Source: an uncultured Gelidibacter sp. (GTDB lineage Bacteria; Bacteroidota; Bacteroidia; Flavobacteriales; Flavobacteriaceae). From it: DNA of 51,442 nucleotides. Of this stretch, positions 44,502-51,442 are shown one piece after another. Position 1 is the stretch's first letter; each line of letters begins with the position of its first letter. Below the pieces are notes generated by a model. That model searched no databases. It worked only from the letters and a program-made list of their open reading frames with translations, and was not told the origin of the DNA. The position numbers and the translations under genes were made by a program. The stretch lies in assembly GCF_947500795.1 (NCBI RefSeq), contig NZ_CANMTE010000007.1, positions 76,456-127,897 on the forward strand. Reading direction: 5' to 3'.

Positions 44502-45344
44502 ATGACTGCAACCATCATTTTAGGAATAGGCTTGGAATATATCGATACGGTTTTCCAAACCATACAAAACAGTAGCTTTTCGCAATATACCATTGCAGGA
44601 ATGAAAACGCTTGCGGTTTTGTTTTTCCTTGTGAACATTCTTAAAAAATACAATGAAGGTATTGCGGACAAAGATGGTTACACTTGGGGATTGAGCCCAG
44701 GCGAACTGGCAAAGAATTTTGCCATAGTTCTTTTGGTCATATTCTCGACACAGCTATTGGGCTTTTTTGATAGCATCTTGGTGTCAATAGAAGCGCAGTA
44801 TCGAGGGACTGCTCCAGCACTTTTGCCCTTGCAAATGCAAGCCATTCCCATTGAGAAAGACGTCAATCTAATGGATGCTGCAAAAAATGCGATGACTCTG
44901 CTTTACGAAGCTTTGGTCACACCACTTTATGGATTCAAAATAATTGCTTTTATCATTGGCATCATTCTATGGCTTTTGGACCTATTTATCTATCCACTCT
45001 TTTTGGCAGAACGGTTCTTTCTTTTGGGGATTATGCAGGCCTTTTTTCCATTGGTTATCAGTTTAGCAGTATTTGAAAAATTCCGATCATTGGCCTATAA
45101 TTTTTTCAAATTATATGCTGCGGTTTATATGCTCGTGCCAGCCTTCTTTTTGGTTAATATATTCGTAAATGCACTATATACAGAACTCAACACCAACTTT
45201 TGGAATAATCTATTTGGAACCGACCTCGGACAAGGATTCTTTGCCCCCGTCGTACAACTTGGTTCCGTTGGATTCATAGTATTTCTAAAGTTCAAGCTTT
45301 ACAGGCGTGCAACATCCTTCACCTTAAGACTATTTAACGGTTAA
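44502..45344 (+). CDS. traJ: Conjugal transfer protein TraJ (VirB6-like)
   Basis: A 280-residue polytopic membrane protein with five or six helices (FALTVLFFLVNILKKY, FAIVLLVIFSTQLLGFF, IIAFIIGIILWLLDLFIYPLF, FFPLVISLAVFEKF, LVPAFFLVNIFVNAL). It keeps the TraJ-type DGYTWGLSPGELAKN segment. It starts 1 bp after the TraI stop. It is the inner-membrane channel component of the apparatus. Confidence 0.85.
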   Translation: MTATIILGIGLEYIDTVFQTIQNSSFSQYTIAGMKTLAVLFFLVNILKKYNEGIADKDGYTWGLSPGELAKNFAIVLLVIFSTQLLGFFDSILVSIEAQYRGTAPALLPLQMQAIPIEKDVNLMDAAKNAMTLLYEALVTPLYGFKIIAFIIGIILWLLDLFIYPLFLAERFFLLGIMQAFFPLVISLAVFEKFRSLAYNFFKLYAAVYMLVPAFFLVNIFVNALYTELNTNFWNNLFGTDLGQGFFAPVVQLGSVGFIVFLKFKLYRRATSFTLRLFNG

Positions 45345-45354
45345 TATAAATGAC

Positions 45355-45963
45355 ATGAAAACACCCTATAAAAACATATATGCAGTCCTCAAATTAAATC
45401 GTTTCATCGTTTTGGCGGTGGTGGTTTGCGCTTTGCTTACCAGTACATTTTCGATCTGGATGGTGTTCAATACTAATAAGAAAACTTTAAATAGTGCATT
45501 CGCTATAAACACTGATGGCAGTATCATTCCTTTAAAGCTCGTTACCCAAAAAGAAAATTTCGGGGTCGAAGCTTTGGCCCACTTGGAACTGTTCCATAAT
45601 TACTTTTACAATATTGACGCAAGCAATTATGAAAAGAATCTTGCGAAAGCACTTTGGCTGGGCAATAGTTCAGTGGACAACCTATATCGTCAAAAAAGAG
45701 CGGATGGGGTCTATAACCGATTATTACAATTCTCCCTTGTTCAAAAAGTATTGAGCATCGATTCACAAATCGAGGAAAACAATGGGATTTACAGCTTTAG
45801 AACCATAACTATTTTTAAAATCAATCGTGGTTCTATCATCGACACTTATGAACTCGTTTCCACCGGAAACCTGAGTATGGTTGACCGAAACTTCCCGAAT
45901 AATCCGCACGGATTATTGATAACCAATTATTTTGAAAACTCCTTAAAAAAATTTAAACAATGA
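45355..45963 (+). CDS. traK: Conjugal transfer protein TraK (VirB8-like)
   Basis: A 202-residue protein with one N-terminal membrane anchor (FIVLAVVVCALLTSTFSIWMVF) and a VirB8-like periplasmic domain, including LELFHNYFYNIDASNYEKNLAKALWLG and the C-terminal LLITNYFENSLKKF. It follows TraJ by 10 bp. It is the assembly-hub component. Confidence 0.85.
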   Translation: MKTPYKNIYAVLKLNRFIVLAVVVCALLTSTFSIWMVFNTNKKTLNSAFAINTDGSIIPLKLVTQKENFGVEALAHLELFHNYFYNIDASNYEKNLAKALWLGNSSVDNLYRQKRADGVYNRLLQFSLVQKVLSIDSQIEENNGIYSFRTITIFKINRGSIIDTYELVSTGNLSMVDRNFPNNPHGLLITNYFENSLKKFKQ

Positions 45964-45968
45964 AAATC

Positions 45969-45997
45969 GAGCCGACCCGCCTACCGTCGGGCAGGTG
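45969..45997. repeat. REP-like GC-rich element between traK and traM
   Basis: A GC-rich stretch in AT-rich DNA, with CCGAC...GTCGG inverted (45972-45990) and CCTACC...GGGCAGG words. It resembles the element at 32557-32570. It fills the space where related elements usually carry traL, so it may mark a deletion or an inserted repeat. Confidence 0.45.
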
Positions 45998-46021
45998 ATG
46001 GGCATTTTAAAATTAACTCTC

Positions 46022-46951
46022 ATGAAAATAGAAAAGAATAAAATTGTCTTTGCAGCCGTATTGGCTGTGATTTTAATGTTTCTAATTTCCTATACCATCA
46101 TGGTTATGGGCGATGATGAAAGTGAAACTGAAAATCTTAAACAGACCCAAATACCAGCTTTGCAAGAAAATCAAAAAGAGTATAAGACCAAACTGGATGC
46201 CATCAATGATCTTAAGGAAGTGCGCGAAACGAATGCGCCGAGTATCTACAATGAAAAATTGATTGATTCCCTCGGCTTTTATGATGCAGATCTGCCTCAA
46301 CGTGAAAAAGAACGTATCGTAGATAGTATCTATTCGGCAGGGAAAATCAGATATTCAGAAGTGGCATATCAGAATATGGGTTCAAAAAGAGCAGCTCCAA
46401 AAAAAGTTAAAGAAGTAGATTCCGCAGAAATAAGACGAGCACAGAAGATTGAAGTCCAAGAATTGGGACTGGAACATCAATTATTTTTTGCTGCTTCTCC
46501 CGAGCCAAACGATTCTTCAATCATCGGGAATACGGATGAAACCATATATGTGGTCGTCGATGGAGACCAAGTAGTAAAAGCAAACTCCCGATTGCGGATG
46601 CGACTTACCAAAGCTGCAATGATTAACAATAAGGAAATGCAGAAAAACACACTCGTTTTTGGATTTATCAGTTTTCAGCCCAATCGTGCTTTAATAGAAA
46701 TTGAGAACATTAATCATCATCCTTCCAAACTGAAAGCATTCGATTTGCAGGATGGTAGTGAGGGCATCTATGTCGAAAACAATTTTCGGGAAGAAATTAC
46801 AACGGAAGTACTAGACGATGTTATTGGCGATATCAACATTCCTAGTGTTCCGGAAGTTGGTGGTATTACTAAAATTCTAAAACGTAAAAACAAAAGCGTA
46901 AAAGTGACCGTGCTGAACAATTATAAGCTTATTCTAAAACCAAAACTATGA
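46022..46951 (+). CDS. traM: Conjugal transfer protein TraM (VirB10-like)
   Basis: A 309-residue protein with one N-terminal membrane helix (IVFAAVLAVILMFLISYTIMVMG), a charged periplasmic region (to about 150), and a C-terminal domain with DQVVKANSRLRMRLTKAAMINN, LVFGFISFQPNRALIEIENI and VKVTVLNNYKLILKPKL, as in TraM. The ATG at 46022 is chosen over one nine codons earlier because the latter lies in the GC-rich repeat. It bridges inner and outer membranes. Confidence 0.85.
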   Translation: MKIEKNKIVFAAVLAVILMFLISYTIMVMGDDESETENLKQTQIPALQENQKEYKTKLDAINDLKEVRETNAPSIYNEKLIDSLGFYDADLPQREKERIVDSIYSAGKIRYSEVAYQNMGSKRAAPKKVKEVDSAEIRRAQKIEVQELGLEHQLFFAASPEPNDSSIIGNTDETIYVVVDGDQVVKANSRLRMRLTKAAMINNKEMQKNTLVFGFISFQPNRALIEIENINHHPSKLKAFDLQDGSEGIYVENNFREEITTEVLDDVIGDINIPSVPEVGGITKILKRKNKSVKVTVLNNYKLILKPKL

Positions 46952-46982
46952 GCCACTTAAAGGTTCTTAAAAATTCAATCTT

Positions 46983-47840
46983 ATGAAAAGATATATCATA
47001 ACTTCATTTATTGCCGTTGCTTCCACTATCACACCCCACCTTTGCATGGCACAGGTTTCGGCCCAAAACCTAATAGTTATAGACACCATCTACGCAAATG
47101 ACACTAAAAATGTGGCGATGTTTTTCCCAGAGCCCATTCGCCAAGGCATAACCGGTTCGGACAATTTTATATTCACTTACAATCGTGAGAAAGAGCAGTA
47201 TTTCGGTTTGCTTCAAGCAAAGCCAGGAAAAGAAAGCAATCTTCTGATAGTCAATAGAGATGGTTCAATTTTTTCGTATATTGTAAGGTATAAGGCGCAG
47301 TTATCTAAATTCAATTATTTTATTCCGAAGTCCAGTAGTATCGGGAATGAAAAACCAATAATGAACGATACTATCTCGGTTGCTATTGCTGAAAGTAAAA
47401 TTGATAACAGGAATTATTATTACCAGAAATTCAGTTCTTACCTTATTGAAAGAAAGCAGCGATTTGGTAGGAATAAAAAGCGAACCGAAGGTATTGTTTT
47501 GAGCGTCGAAAACATTGTTTTTGATACGGAAGAACTTTATTTCGTCATCGAGATAAAGAATAATTCGACTTTGGATTATGATTTAAATTTCTTAAAACTT
47601 TCGATTGAAACGCGACAGAAAGGAAAAAGAAAATCGTTACAACGATTATATCAAGAGCCAATTTACATACATAATCTGCCCTCAAAAATTGCAGAAAGCG
47701 AAACGGTAAGGTTCGTTTATGTGTTGCCCAAATTTTCATTATCCAATGACCGTAGGGCAATTTTAGAATTGAATGAAAAAGATGGCGAACGCAGTATAGA
47801 ACTGAAAATATCACATAGAAATATCAATAACCCAAATTAG
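46983..47840 (+). CDS. traN: Conjugal transfer protein TraN (DUF4138, VirB9-like)
   Basis: A 285-residue exported protein with a signal peptide (IITSFIAVASTITPHLCMAQ). Its VirB9-like body contains VAMFFPEPIRQGITGSDNFIFTYN, then LLQAKPGKESNLLIVNRDGSIFSY and the FVIEIKNNSTLDYDLNFL strand. It is the outer-membrane-associated component. It is the last intact tra gene in the window. Confidence 0.87.
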   Translation: MKRYIITSFIAVASTITPHLCMAQVSAQNLIVIDTIYANDTKNVAMFFPEPIRQGITGSDNFIFTYNREKEQYFGLLQAKPGKESNLLIVNRDGSIFSYIVRYKAQLSKFNYFIPKSSSIGNEKPIMNDTISVAIAESKIDNRNYYYQKFSSYLIERKQRFGRNKKRTEGIVLSVENIVFDTEELYFVIEIKNNSTLDYDLNFLKLSIETRQKGKRKSLQRLYQEPIYIHNLPSKIAESETVRFVYVLPKFSLSNDRRAILELNEKDGERSIELKISHRNINNPN

Positions 47841-47847
47841 AAAGATT

Positions 47848-47910
47848 ATGAAAAATTTAGTCATTTGCTCGCTCATTTTGTTGTTCTTCTCGTGTTTGAG
47901 TTGGAGCTGA
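47848..47910 (+). pseudogene. Truncated next tra gene (lipoprotein start only)
   Basis: An ATG seven bases after the traN stop opens a lipoprotein-like start (MKNLVICSLILLFFSC, lipobox Cys16). The frame ends at TGA after 20 codons, just past a break in homology. The signal sequence without a mature protein indicates that the downstream gene was cut by a rearrangement near 47895-47905. Which tra gene it was cannot be told from 20 residues. Confidence 0.6.
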
Positions 47911-47994
47911 AGTTCTATCTCTTGGTATTGAAAAGTCAACAATTGTATCGGGAATAATTTTTGTTATTTCCCTTAATTCATCAAAGTATGTCAT
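47857..47994 (-). pseudogene. Chimeric small ORF downstream of the XRE regulator
   Basis: A 45-residue frame (ATG at 47994, TAA at 47857) that overlaps the XRE gene stop by 14 bp, so translation would be coupled. The first about 28 residues (MTYFDELREITKIIPDT...) look natural. The last about 17 (TQTREEQQNERAND) are antisense to the truncated tra gene start. It is probably the beginning of a longer gene, such as the partner of the regulator, cut by the same junction. Confidence 0.5.
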
Positions 47995-48283
47995 ATTTTT
48001 TTCTATATATTATTTCTTGTTCCGCCACTTTTAAAGCATTTAATCCCTCTTGTTCGTCCTTTATTATTTCATATAATTTTGTTCCTATCCATAATGCTTC
48101 TAATTCTGAAATGGAACAATTAAAAAGTTCACTAATTTTAATTAAGTGTTCTCTTTTTAAAGTTTTTTGATTGTTTTCTACCTTGCTTAAAAAGCCATCC
48201 CCAATTTCAAGTTGAGATGCTAATTCTCTTTGAAACATTCCTGCCTGCTCTCTTAATTCTTTAATTTTTTGTCCAAGTGTCAT
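47981..48283 (-). CDS. XRE-family HTH regulator
   Basis: A 100-residue regulator with an N-terminal HTH_3 (LGQKIKELREQAGMFQRELASQLEIGDGFLSKVENNQ). A C-terminal helix (ISELEALWIGTKLYEIIKDEQEGLNALKVAEQEIIY) may dimerise. This size and arrangement resemble controllers of restriction-modification or toxin loci in Bacteroidetes. Its downstream gene is broken. A TTGAC-N7-GGTCAA dyad at 48300-48317 directly upstream may be its own operator. Confidence 0.75.
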   Translation of the reverse strand: MTLGQKIKELREQAGMFQRELASQLEIGDGFLSKVENNQKTLKREHLIKISELFNCSISELEALWIGTKLYEIIKDEQEGLNALKVAEQEIIYRKKYDIL

Positions 48284-48299
48284 TGTACCTTTTTTAGAC

Positions 48300-48317
48300 T
48301 TGACTGATTTAGGTCAA
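48300..48317 (-). promoter_or_regulatory. Candidate operator upstream of the XRE gene
   Basis: TTGACTGATTTAGGTCAA is an imperfect palindrome (TTGAC / GTCAA) 16 bp upstream of the XRE ATG. A self-regulating HTH protein of this size would be expected to bind near there. Evidence is symmetry and position only. Confidence 0.3.
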
Positions 48318-48339
48318 ATGTAAATATAATTTTCCGAAT

Positions 48340-48422
48340 ATATTCAAGAGCGGTGGATAAATTTTAGCTCTTATTGATGTTTTCAGCTAAAATGTGCGGT
48401 TGTTTTTTCAGCTTGCAGGTAA
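48340..48422 (-). repeat. Hairpin site A (TTACCTGCAAGC plus stem)
   Basis: On the minus strand TTACCTGCAAGC (48411-48422) is followed by a perfect 8-bp stem TTTTAGCT/AGCTAAAA (48362-48369, 48385-48392) with flanking GCGG/CCGC words. It resembles sites B (49083-49180) and C (51301-51363). It immediately follows the group II intron's 3' end. No gene is present here. Confidence 0.45.
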
Positions 48423-48431
48423 CGTGTTTGT

Positions 48432-49058
48432 GTCGAGTAGACCAGGGGAGTTTCACCCCAAGCCTCTCACAGAACCGTACGTGATAGTCTCCCATCATAC
48501 GGCTCTTCTAAAGTGGTATACAAAAATAGCTCATCCTTTTTCAAGTTGGCAGGCTGTATATCAAATTAGCTCATCCCTTTGCTCCATTTCCATTACAGAA
48601 ACTTCATCACTACTACGGATGAGTCCGCCCCTGTTCCAAACATCGCTATTCTGCCTCTAGTTTGCGCTATTGTACATTTCACTTTGCATTTTGGCTCAGG
48701 TTCCCGAGTTCCGTAAATAAGCCCAAATAATGGTCATGCCTCCTAAATGACGCCTGCCGCCCAGCCAATAAACAGGTGACCGCTGGACTTATAATGTTTG
48801 TCATACTTCAAACACTTTTGACAGAGGGTTGCACTTTCTCGACACTTCATCAGAGGTTCATTTGCATTCATCTCCATTATTCATACCTGACCAGCTCTTG
48901 GCGTAGCCTTTTCCATAACGCTCAATACCTTGGCTCTTTACCAAAGCACCTTATGGTGGTTTGATGCTCTCCCCTGTAGGACAACACCGGTGGGTCGGTT
49001 CCACCATCTTATAAACAGTTACGTAACGACTTTCAGCCGGTCGTTACTCTCGGCACAC
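48432..49058 (-). mobile_element. Group II intron without an encoded protein
   Basis: The minus strand has the 5' consensus GTGTGCC at 49058 and a domain V of 34 bases (about 48476-48509) starting GAGCCGTATG and ending CGTACGGTTC. A domain VI hairpin (GGGGTGAAACTCCCC) and a 3' end CTACTCGAC at 48432 follow. The total is about 627 bases. No reverse transcriptase or maturase frame exists inside, whereas complete introns have a roughly 1.3-1.8 kb gene in domain IV. Here domain IV has two copies of a 21-bp near-repeat with TAGCTCATCC (48516-48536 and 48556-48576). Splicing would need a maturase from elsewhere. Confidence 0.82.
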
Positions 49059-49082
49059 ATAAGAGTAGTAGCGGATTAAATG

Positions 49083-49180
49083 CACCTACTTTTTTGATGG
49101 TAATATACTTAATTAAATGCAAAAGCGATTAGGATTAAATCCCAAACCGCTATTACTTTTATACATTGTTGTAGGTAGTG
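49083..49180 (-). repeat. Hairpin site B (ACCTACAAC plus bulged stem)
   Basis: On the minus strand CACTACCTACAAC (49168-49180) is followed by TGTAT and TAGC words, then stems AGCG/CGCT (49124-49127, 49148-49151) and GGATT/AATCC (49132-49136, 49138-49142). It closes with GTAGGTG (49083-49089), which is inverted to the start. It looks like a long, bulged single-strand fold resembling integron attC sites in form, but it lacks canonical attC core sites. It lies between the intron and the membrane-protein gene. Confidence 0.5.
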
Positions 49181-49185
49181 TTTTA

Positions 49186-49812
49186 TTATTCGACATCAAA
49201 TTCTTTCAAGATTTTTTCAAGATTTTTAATATGCACACCATACAATTTATTCGACCAATATACTGTAATGAAATATATAAGTATAGCTATTAATATATAT
49301 CCAAAAACATATAGAATAAGTGATGTGTTTGGCATATTTAATAGGATTAAATCATTATATACTTTCTCATCAATTTTTATGGAACCAAGAAATAAGCTTA
49401 CCATAGCTATTGGAAGTAAAAGACTCCCTGATATTATTGCCGTTTTATATACTTCTAGTGTTAATTTAAGGTCATAAATAAAGGCTACAACAGTTTCTTT
49501 ACTATTATTGCTTAAGCTAATATATTTGTTTAAAAACCAACTCATTTTTGCTAAATAACCTAAAGTAATTAGACTAGTAATAAACATCATTATATAATAA
49601 GTTGTTTTTGGTAATCGATGCATTTCCAGAAAACTTGGGGCAGCAAAAAAGATTACAATTAAAATGAGTTGTGTGATGATTTCACTTTTCATACTCTTCC
49701 TTACTTTTTGGATAGGCATCTTGCTAGTTTCTATATCCTTTATCCTAACTGGAATTTGACTGCCATCCATACTTTCGGAATCCATTTTTTGCTTAATATT
49801 TTCAAAATTCAT
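49186..49812 (-). CDS. Membrane protein linked to the ECF sigma factor, probable anti-sigma-type
   Basis: A 208-residue protein with about four membrane helices (IITQLILIVIFFAAPSF, TYYIMMFITSLITLGYL, AIISGSLLLPIAMVSLFLG, LILYVFGYILIAILIYFI) and a soluble N-terminal 40 residues. Its ATG overlaps the sigma factor stop (ATGA-type, 11 bp), so the two are made together. This arrangement is typical of anti-sigma factors, but no zinc or ZAS motif is seen. Function is inferred. Confidence 0.65.
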   Translation of the reverse strand: MNFENIKQKMDSESMDGSQIPVRIKDIETSKMPIQKVRKSMKSEIITQLILIVIFFAAPSFLEMHRLPKTTYYIMMFITSLITLGYLAKMSWFLNKYISLSNNSKETVVAFIYDLKLTLEVYKTAIISGSLLLPIAMVSLFLGSIKIDEKVYNDLILLNMPNTSLILYVFGYILIAILIYFITVYWSNKLYGVHIKNLEKILKEFDVE

Positions 49813-50305
49813 ATCCTTGATTTTTTATTATTTCTTGTAATTTAATTTTTGTTCTATTTATTTTTACTCTAACATTAACTTCTGAAAGACCTAAATTATC
49901 GGCTATTTCTTTTCCAGATAAACCATCTATAAATTGCAGTATTAGTGCTTTTTCAATTTTATTTAATTCTTTTACCGCTTTATAAAAACAGGCTAACTGT
50001 TTGTCTTTTTCATCACTGTAGTCTTCATAAGCAATAGGTTCAGTTTTTTTAGAATTATAATTGTCTGGTTTTCTCTTTTCTTTTTTAAAAAATACAATTG
50101 CCGTATTTAGTGCTACTCTGTACATCCAAGAAGAAAATTCACTATTTCCTTTAAATGTTCCGAGCGATTTCCATAATTGCAGTATGATTTCTTGAAATAA
50201 ATCTTGCTGGTCTTCAGGATTATCAAAGTACATTCTTGATACTTTATAAATAATCCCTTTATGCTTATTGATTGCAGTTAAAAAATCTTGTTCGGTTAAT
50301 TGCAT
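49802..50305 (-). CDS. ECF RNA polymerase sigma factor
   Basis: A 167-residue sigma factor. Region 2 is present (NPEDQQDLFQEIILQLWKSLGTFKGNSEFSSWMYRVALNTAI) and region 4 forms an HTH (LQFIDGLSGKEIADNLGLSEVNVRVKINRTKIKLQE). A charged linker joins them. It starts 14 bp downstream of the TraB/GumN gene and overlaps the membrane-protein gene. It probably responds to an envelope signal sensed by that protein. Confidence 0.88.
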   Translation of the reverse strand: MQLTEQDFLTAINKHKGIIYKVSRMYFDNPEDQQDLFQEIILQLWKSLGTFKGNSEFSSWMYRVALNTAIVFFKKEKRKPDNYNSKKTEPIAYEDYSDEKDKQLACFYKAVKELNKIEKALILQFIDGLSGKEIADNLGLSEVNVRVKINRTKIKLQEIIKNQGYEF

Positions 50306-50319
50306 AAATAAATGTCTGT

Positions 50320-51186
50320 CTAATTAAATACTGGTGTAACAGTATACCCTTTTTGTCTTAAAAGATTAATAATGCCATATTCATTGGTTAAATGAGCTGT
50401 GCCAACCGCAAATAAATTACTTTTCTCTTTCATCATTTGCGGCATTTTTTCTACCCAATTCTTATTTCGTTTTACTTGCATAAGATTTGTAGCATTTTCA
50501 TCCATATAAATTTCTTTAGTAAGTAAATCTACAGCAGTGGTAATATCTTCATTTTTATATGCTACTATGGCTTCATTAAAATCTTTTCTGTAAGACTCGA
50601 ATAACAGTATTTGTTTTAACGCAAAGGCTGTAGGATAAGCCGTTCTAATTATTTCCATCTGTTCTGCAACCTTTTCTAAACTATAAATTGGCTTTTGTTG
50701 TTTTATAGCTAATGCCATAAGCTCAGTTTCTAACGATTTTATTTCTGTACAGGGTAACATTTTTTGAAGCATTAAAGCATTTAGAATAGACAGACCATAT
50801 GAATCAAAATTTATTAAAGGTGTTCCCATTATCTTAGTTACAATTGTATCTAGTTCCTCGAACTGCTTTTTGGATATCTCATCGGATATTTTCTTTGGAT
50901 TTTTCATTGACTCTTGCATTGATTTTATCTCTTTTGGGTCAGATAAATTTACTTCTAAAACTAATGCATCAACATTTTGTAGCGTTTGAGTAATTTTTTT
51001 AGAAATTTTAAAGTCGTCTTCACACATCAAATGTAAAGTTCCTAAAATATAAGAAGGTTCTTTCAGTCCTGAATGCTCTATTTTCCACAAAACAGAATTT
51101 TCTAATTTTATTTCTTGTTGAGCTTGAGAAGAACTAAAAGTTAATGTAAATACTAATACTGCGATAATTGTTTTAAAGTGTTTCAT
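50320..51186 (-). CDS. TraB/GumN (Tiki-like) family protein
   Basis: A 288-residue exported protein with a signal peptide (IIAVLVFTLTFSSSQAQ). The two family histidine motifs are GTLHLM (49-54) and GTAHLTNEYG (262-271), with ALVLEVNLSD between. Family relatives include Tiki metalloproteases, but bacterial members are poorly characterised. It precedes the sigma factor by 14 bp and lies in the block bracketed by the hairpin sites. Confidence 0.85.
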   Translation of the reverse strand: MKHFKTIIAVLVFTLTFSSSQAQQEIKLENSVLWKIEHSGLKEPSYILGTLHLMCEDDFKISKKITQTLQNVDALVLEVNLSDPKEIKSMQESMKNPKKISDEISKKQFEELDTIVTKIMGTPLINFDSYGLSILNALMLQKMLPCTEIKSLETELMALAIKQQKPIYSLEKVAEQMEIIRTAYPTAFALKQILLFESYRKDFNEAIVAYKNEDITTAVDLLTKEIYMDENATNLMQVKRNKNWVEKMPQMMKEKSNLFAVGTAHLTNEYGIINLLRQKGYTVTPVFN

Positions 51187-51300
51187 TGTTTTTGTTTTTT
51201 AAATTCGCTGGGTAAGTATTGGAATCAAAAATTTGTTACAAAAAAAATGAAAATTGTTTTTTAATGTGTAGAAAGTGATGAGTGCGCTGTTCTGAGTTTA

Positions 51301-51363
51301 CATTACCTACAACGTTCCGTGTATGGTGTCGTAGCATCCCGTAGGGTGCTATGCACTATACAC
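51301..51363 (+). repeat. Hairpin site C (ACCTACAAC plus long bulged stem)
   Basis: CATTACCTACAAC (51301-51313) is followed by a stem of GTGTAT/ATACAC (51319-51324, 51358-51363), GTG/CAC, TAGCA/TGCTA and CCC/GGG around a 3-base loop. Unpaired bases (G25, TCG at 51329-51331, TG at 51352-51353, T at 51357) sit mainly between the paired blocks, as in folded attC sites. The TGTAT and TAGC words match site B in opposite orientation. Confidence 0.55.
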
Positions 51364-51442
51364 ATCTTAAGTTTGATTTTTACTAAATCAGTTAACTTTA
51401 AGTATTAATCAGAAAGAACAAAAGAGCGGAGTAAGGTTACTA

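Noticed and set aside
48394-48964. Plus-strand frames of 60-90 codons inside the group II intron
   Set aside because: They lie antisense to a structured intron with recognisable domains and show no protein family.
49083-51363. Canonical integron attC sites
   Set aside because: Overall hairpin shape is similar, but the RYYYAAC/GTTRRRY core sites are not present and no integron integrase is in the window.
1-51442. CRISPR array, rRNA operon, intact tRNA gene or insertion-sequence transposase
   Set aside because: No repeat-spacer array, no rRNA sequence, only a 3' tRNA fragment, and no transposase frame were found.

Overview
The window comes from a member of the Bacteroidota, most likely a marine or soil Flavobacteriaceae. 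The evidence is the AT-rich DNA, the lack of Shine-Dalgarno sequences, the many signal peptides ending in AQ, the hybrid two-component (HTCS) regulator, BlaR1/TonB-like membrane proteins, and a Bacteroidetes-type tra (TraE-N) conjugation module with RteC. No species can be named from the sequence.

Region 1 (1-9.9 kb) is a minus-strand catabolic cluster with a divergent AraC regulator. It encodes a 4-hydroxyproline 2-epimerase, a FAD D-amino-acid dehydrogenase (cut by the window edge), a DapA-family deaminase and a semialdehyde dehydrogenase. Together these make the route from trans-4-hydroxy-L-proline to 2-oxoglutarate. Two exported peptidases (S9/DPP-IV-like and DUF885) in the same cluster suggest peptides rich in proline or hydroxyproline as the source. 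A DUF559 nuclease-like gene with palindromic repeats at its 3' end interrupts the cluster.

Region 2 (9.9-22.5 kb) holds small housekeeping genes (PhnA-like, MmcQ/YjbR) and a run of poorly characterised secreted proteins and lipoproteins. It ends in an OmpA-family protein and a 1326-residue HTCS regulator with no carbohydrate-active genes nearby. Region 3 (22.7-28.1 kb) holds a cyclase-family hydrolase, hemW, ruvC, an outer-membrane beta-barrel, a flippase-like membrane protein and a GT2 glycosyltransferase, with ten perfect AATAACG repeats just upstream of hemW. Region 4 (28.1-36.0 kb) has a BlaI/BlaR1-type sensing operon with tandem palindromic operators and two fused TonB-C domains, then a TPR histidine kinase/LuxR-type regulator pair preceded by a 55-residue secreted peptide gene missed by length cut-offs.

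Region 5 (36.6-47.9 kb) is one end of an integrative conjugative element. It begins at a 20-bp tRNA 3'-end fragment (tRNA-Asp-like, with its own terminator). It then carries rteC, two matched palindromes, an excisionase-like HTH gene, replication-type genes, an amidase, and traE, F, G, I, J, K, M and N. No integrase, relaxase or coupling protein is present. The next tra reading frame is cut after about 20 codons, where other accessory DNA has been joined.

Region 6 (47.9-51.4 kb) is a mosaic: an XRE regulator with a chimeric small ORF, a roughly 627-bp group II intron without an encoded protein, and a sigma factor/membrane protein/TraB-GumN block bracketed by inverted ACCTACAAC motifs with long bulged hairpins. 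These hairpins could be recombination or cassette-boundary sites and are the least explained structures in the window.
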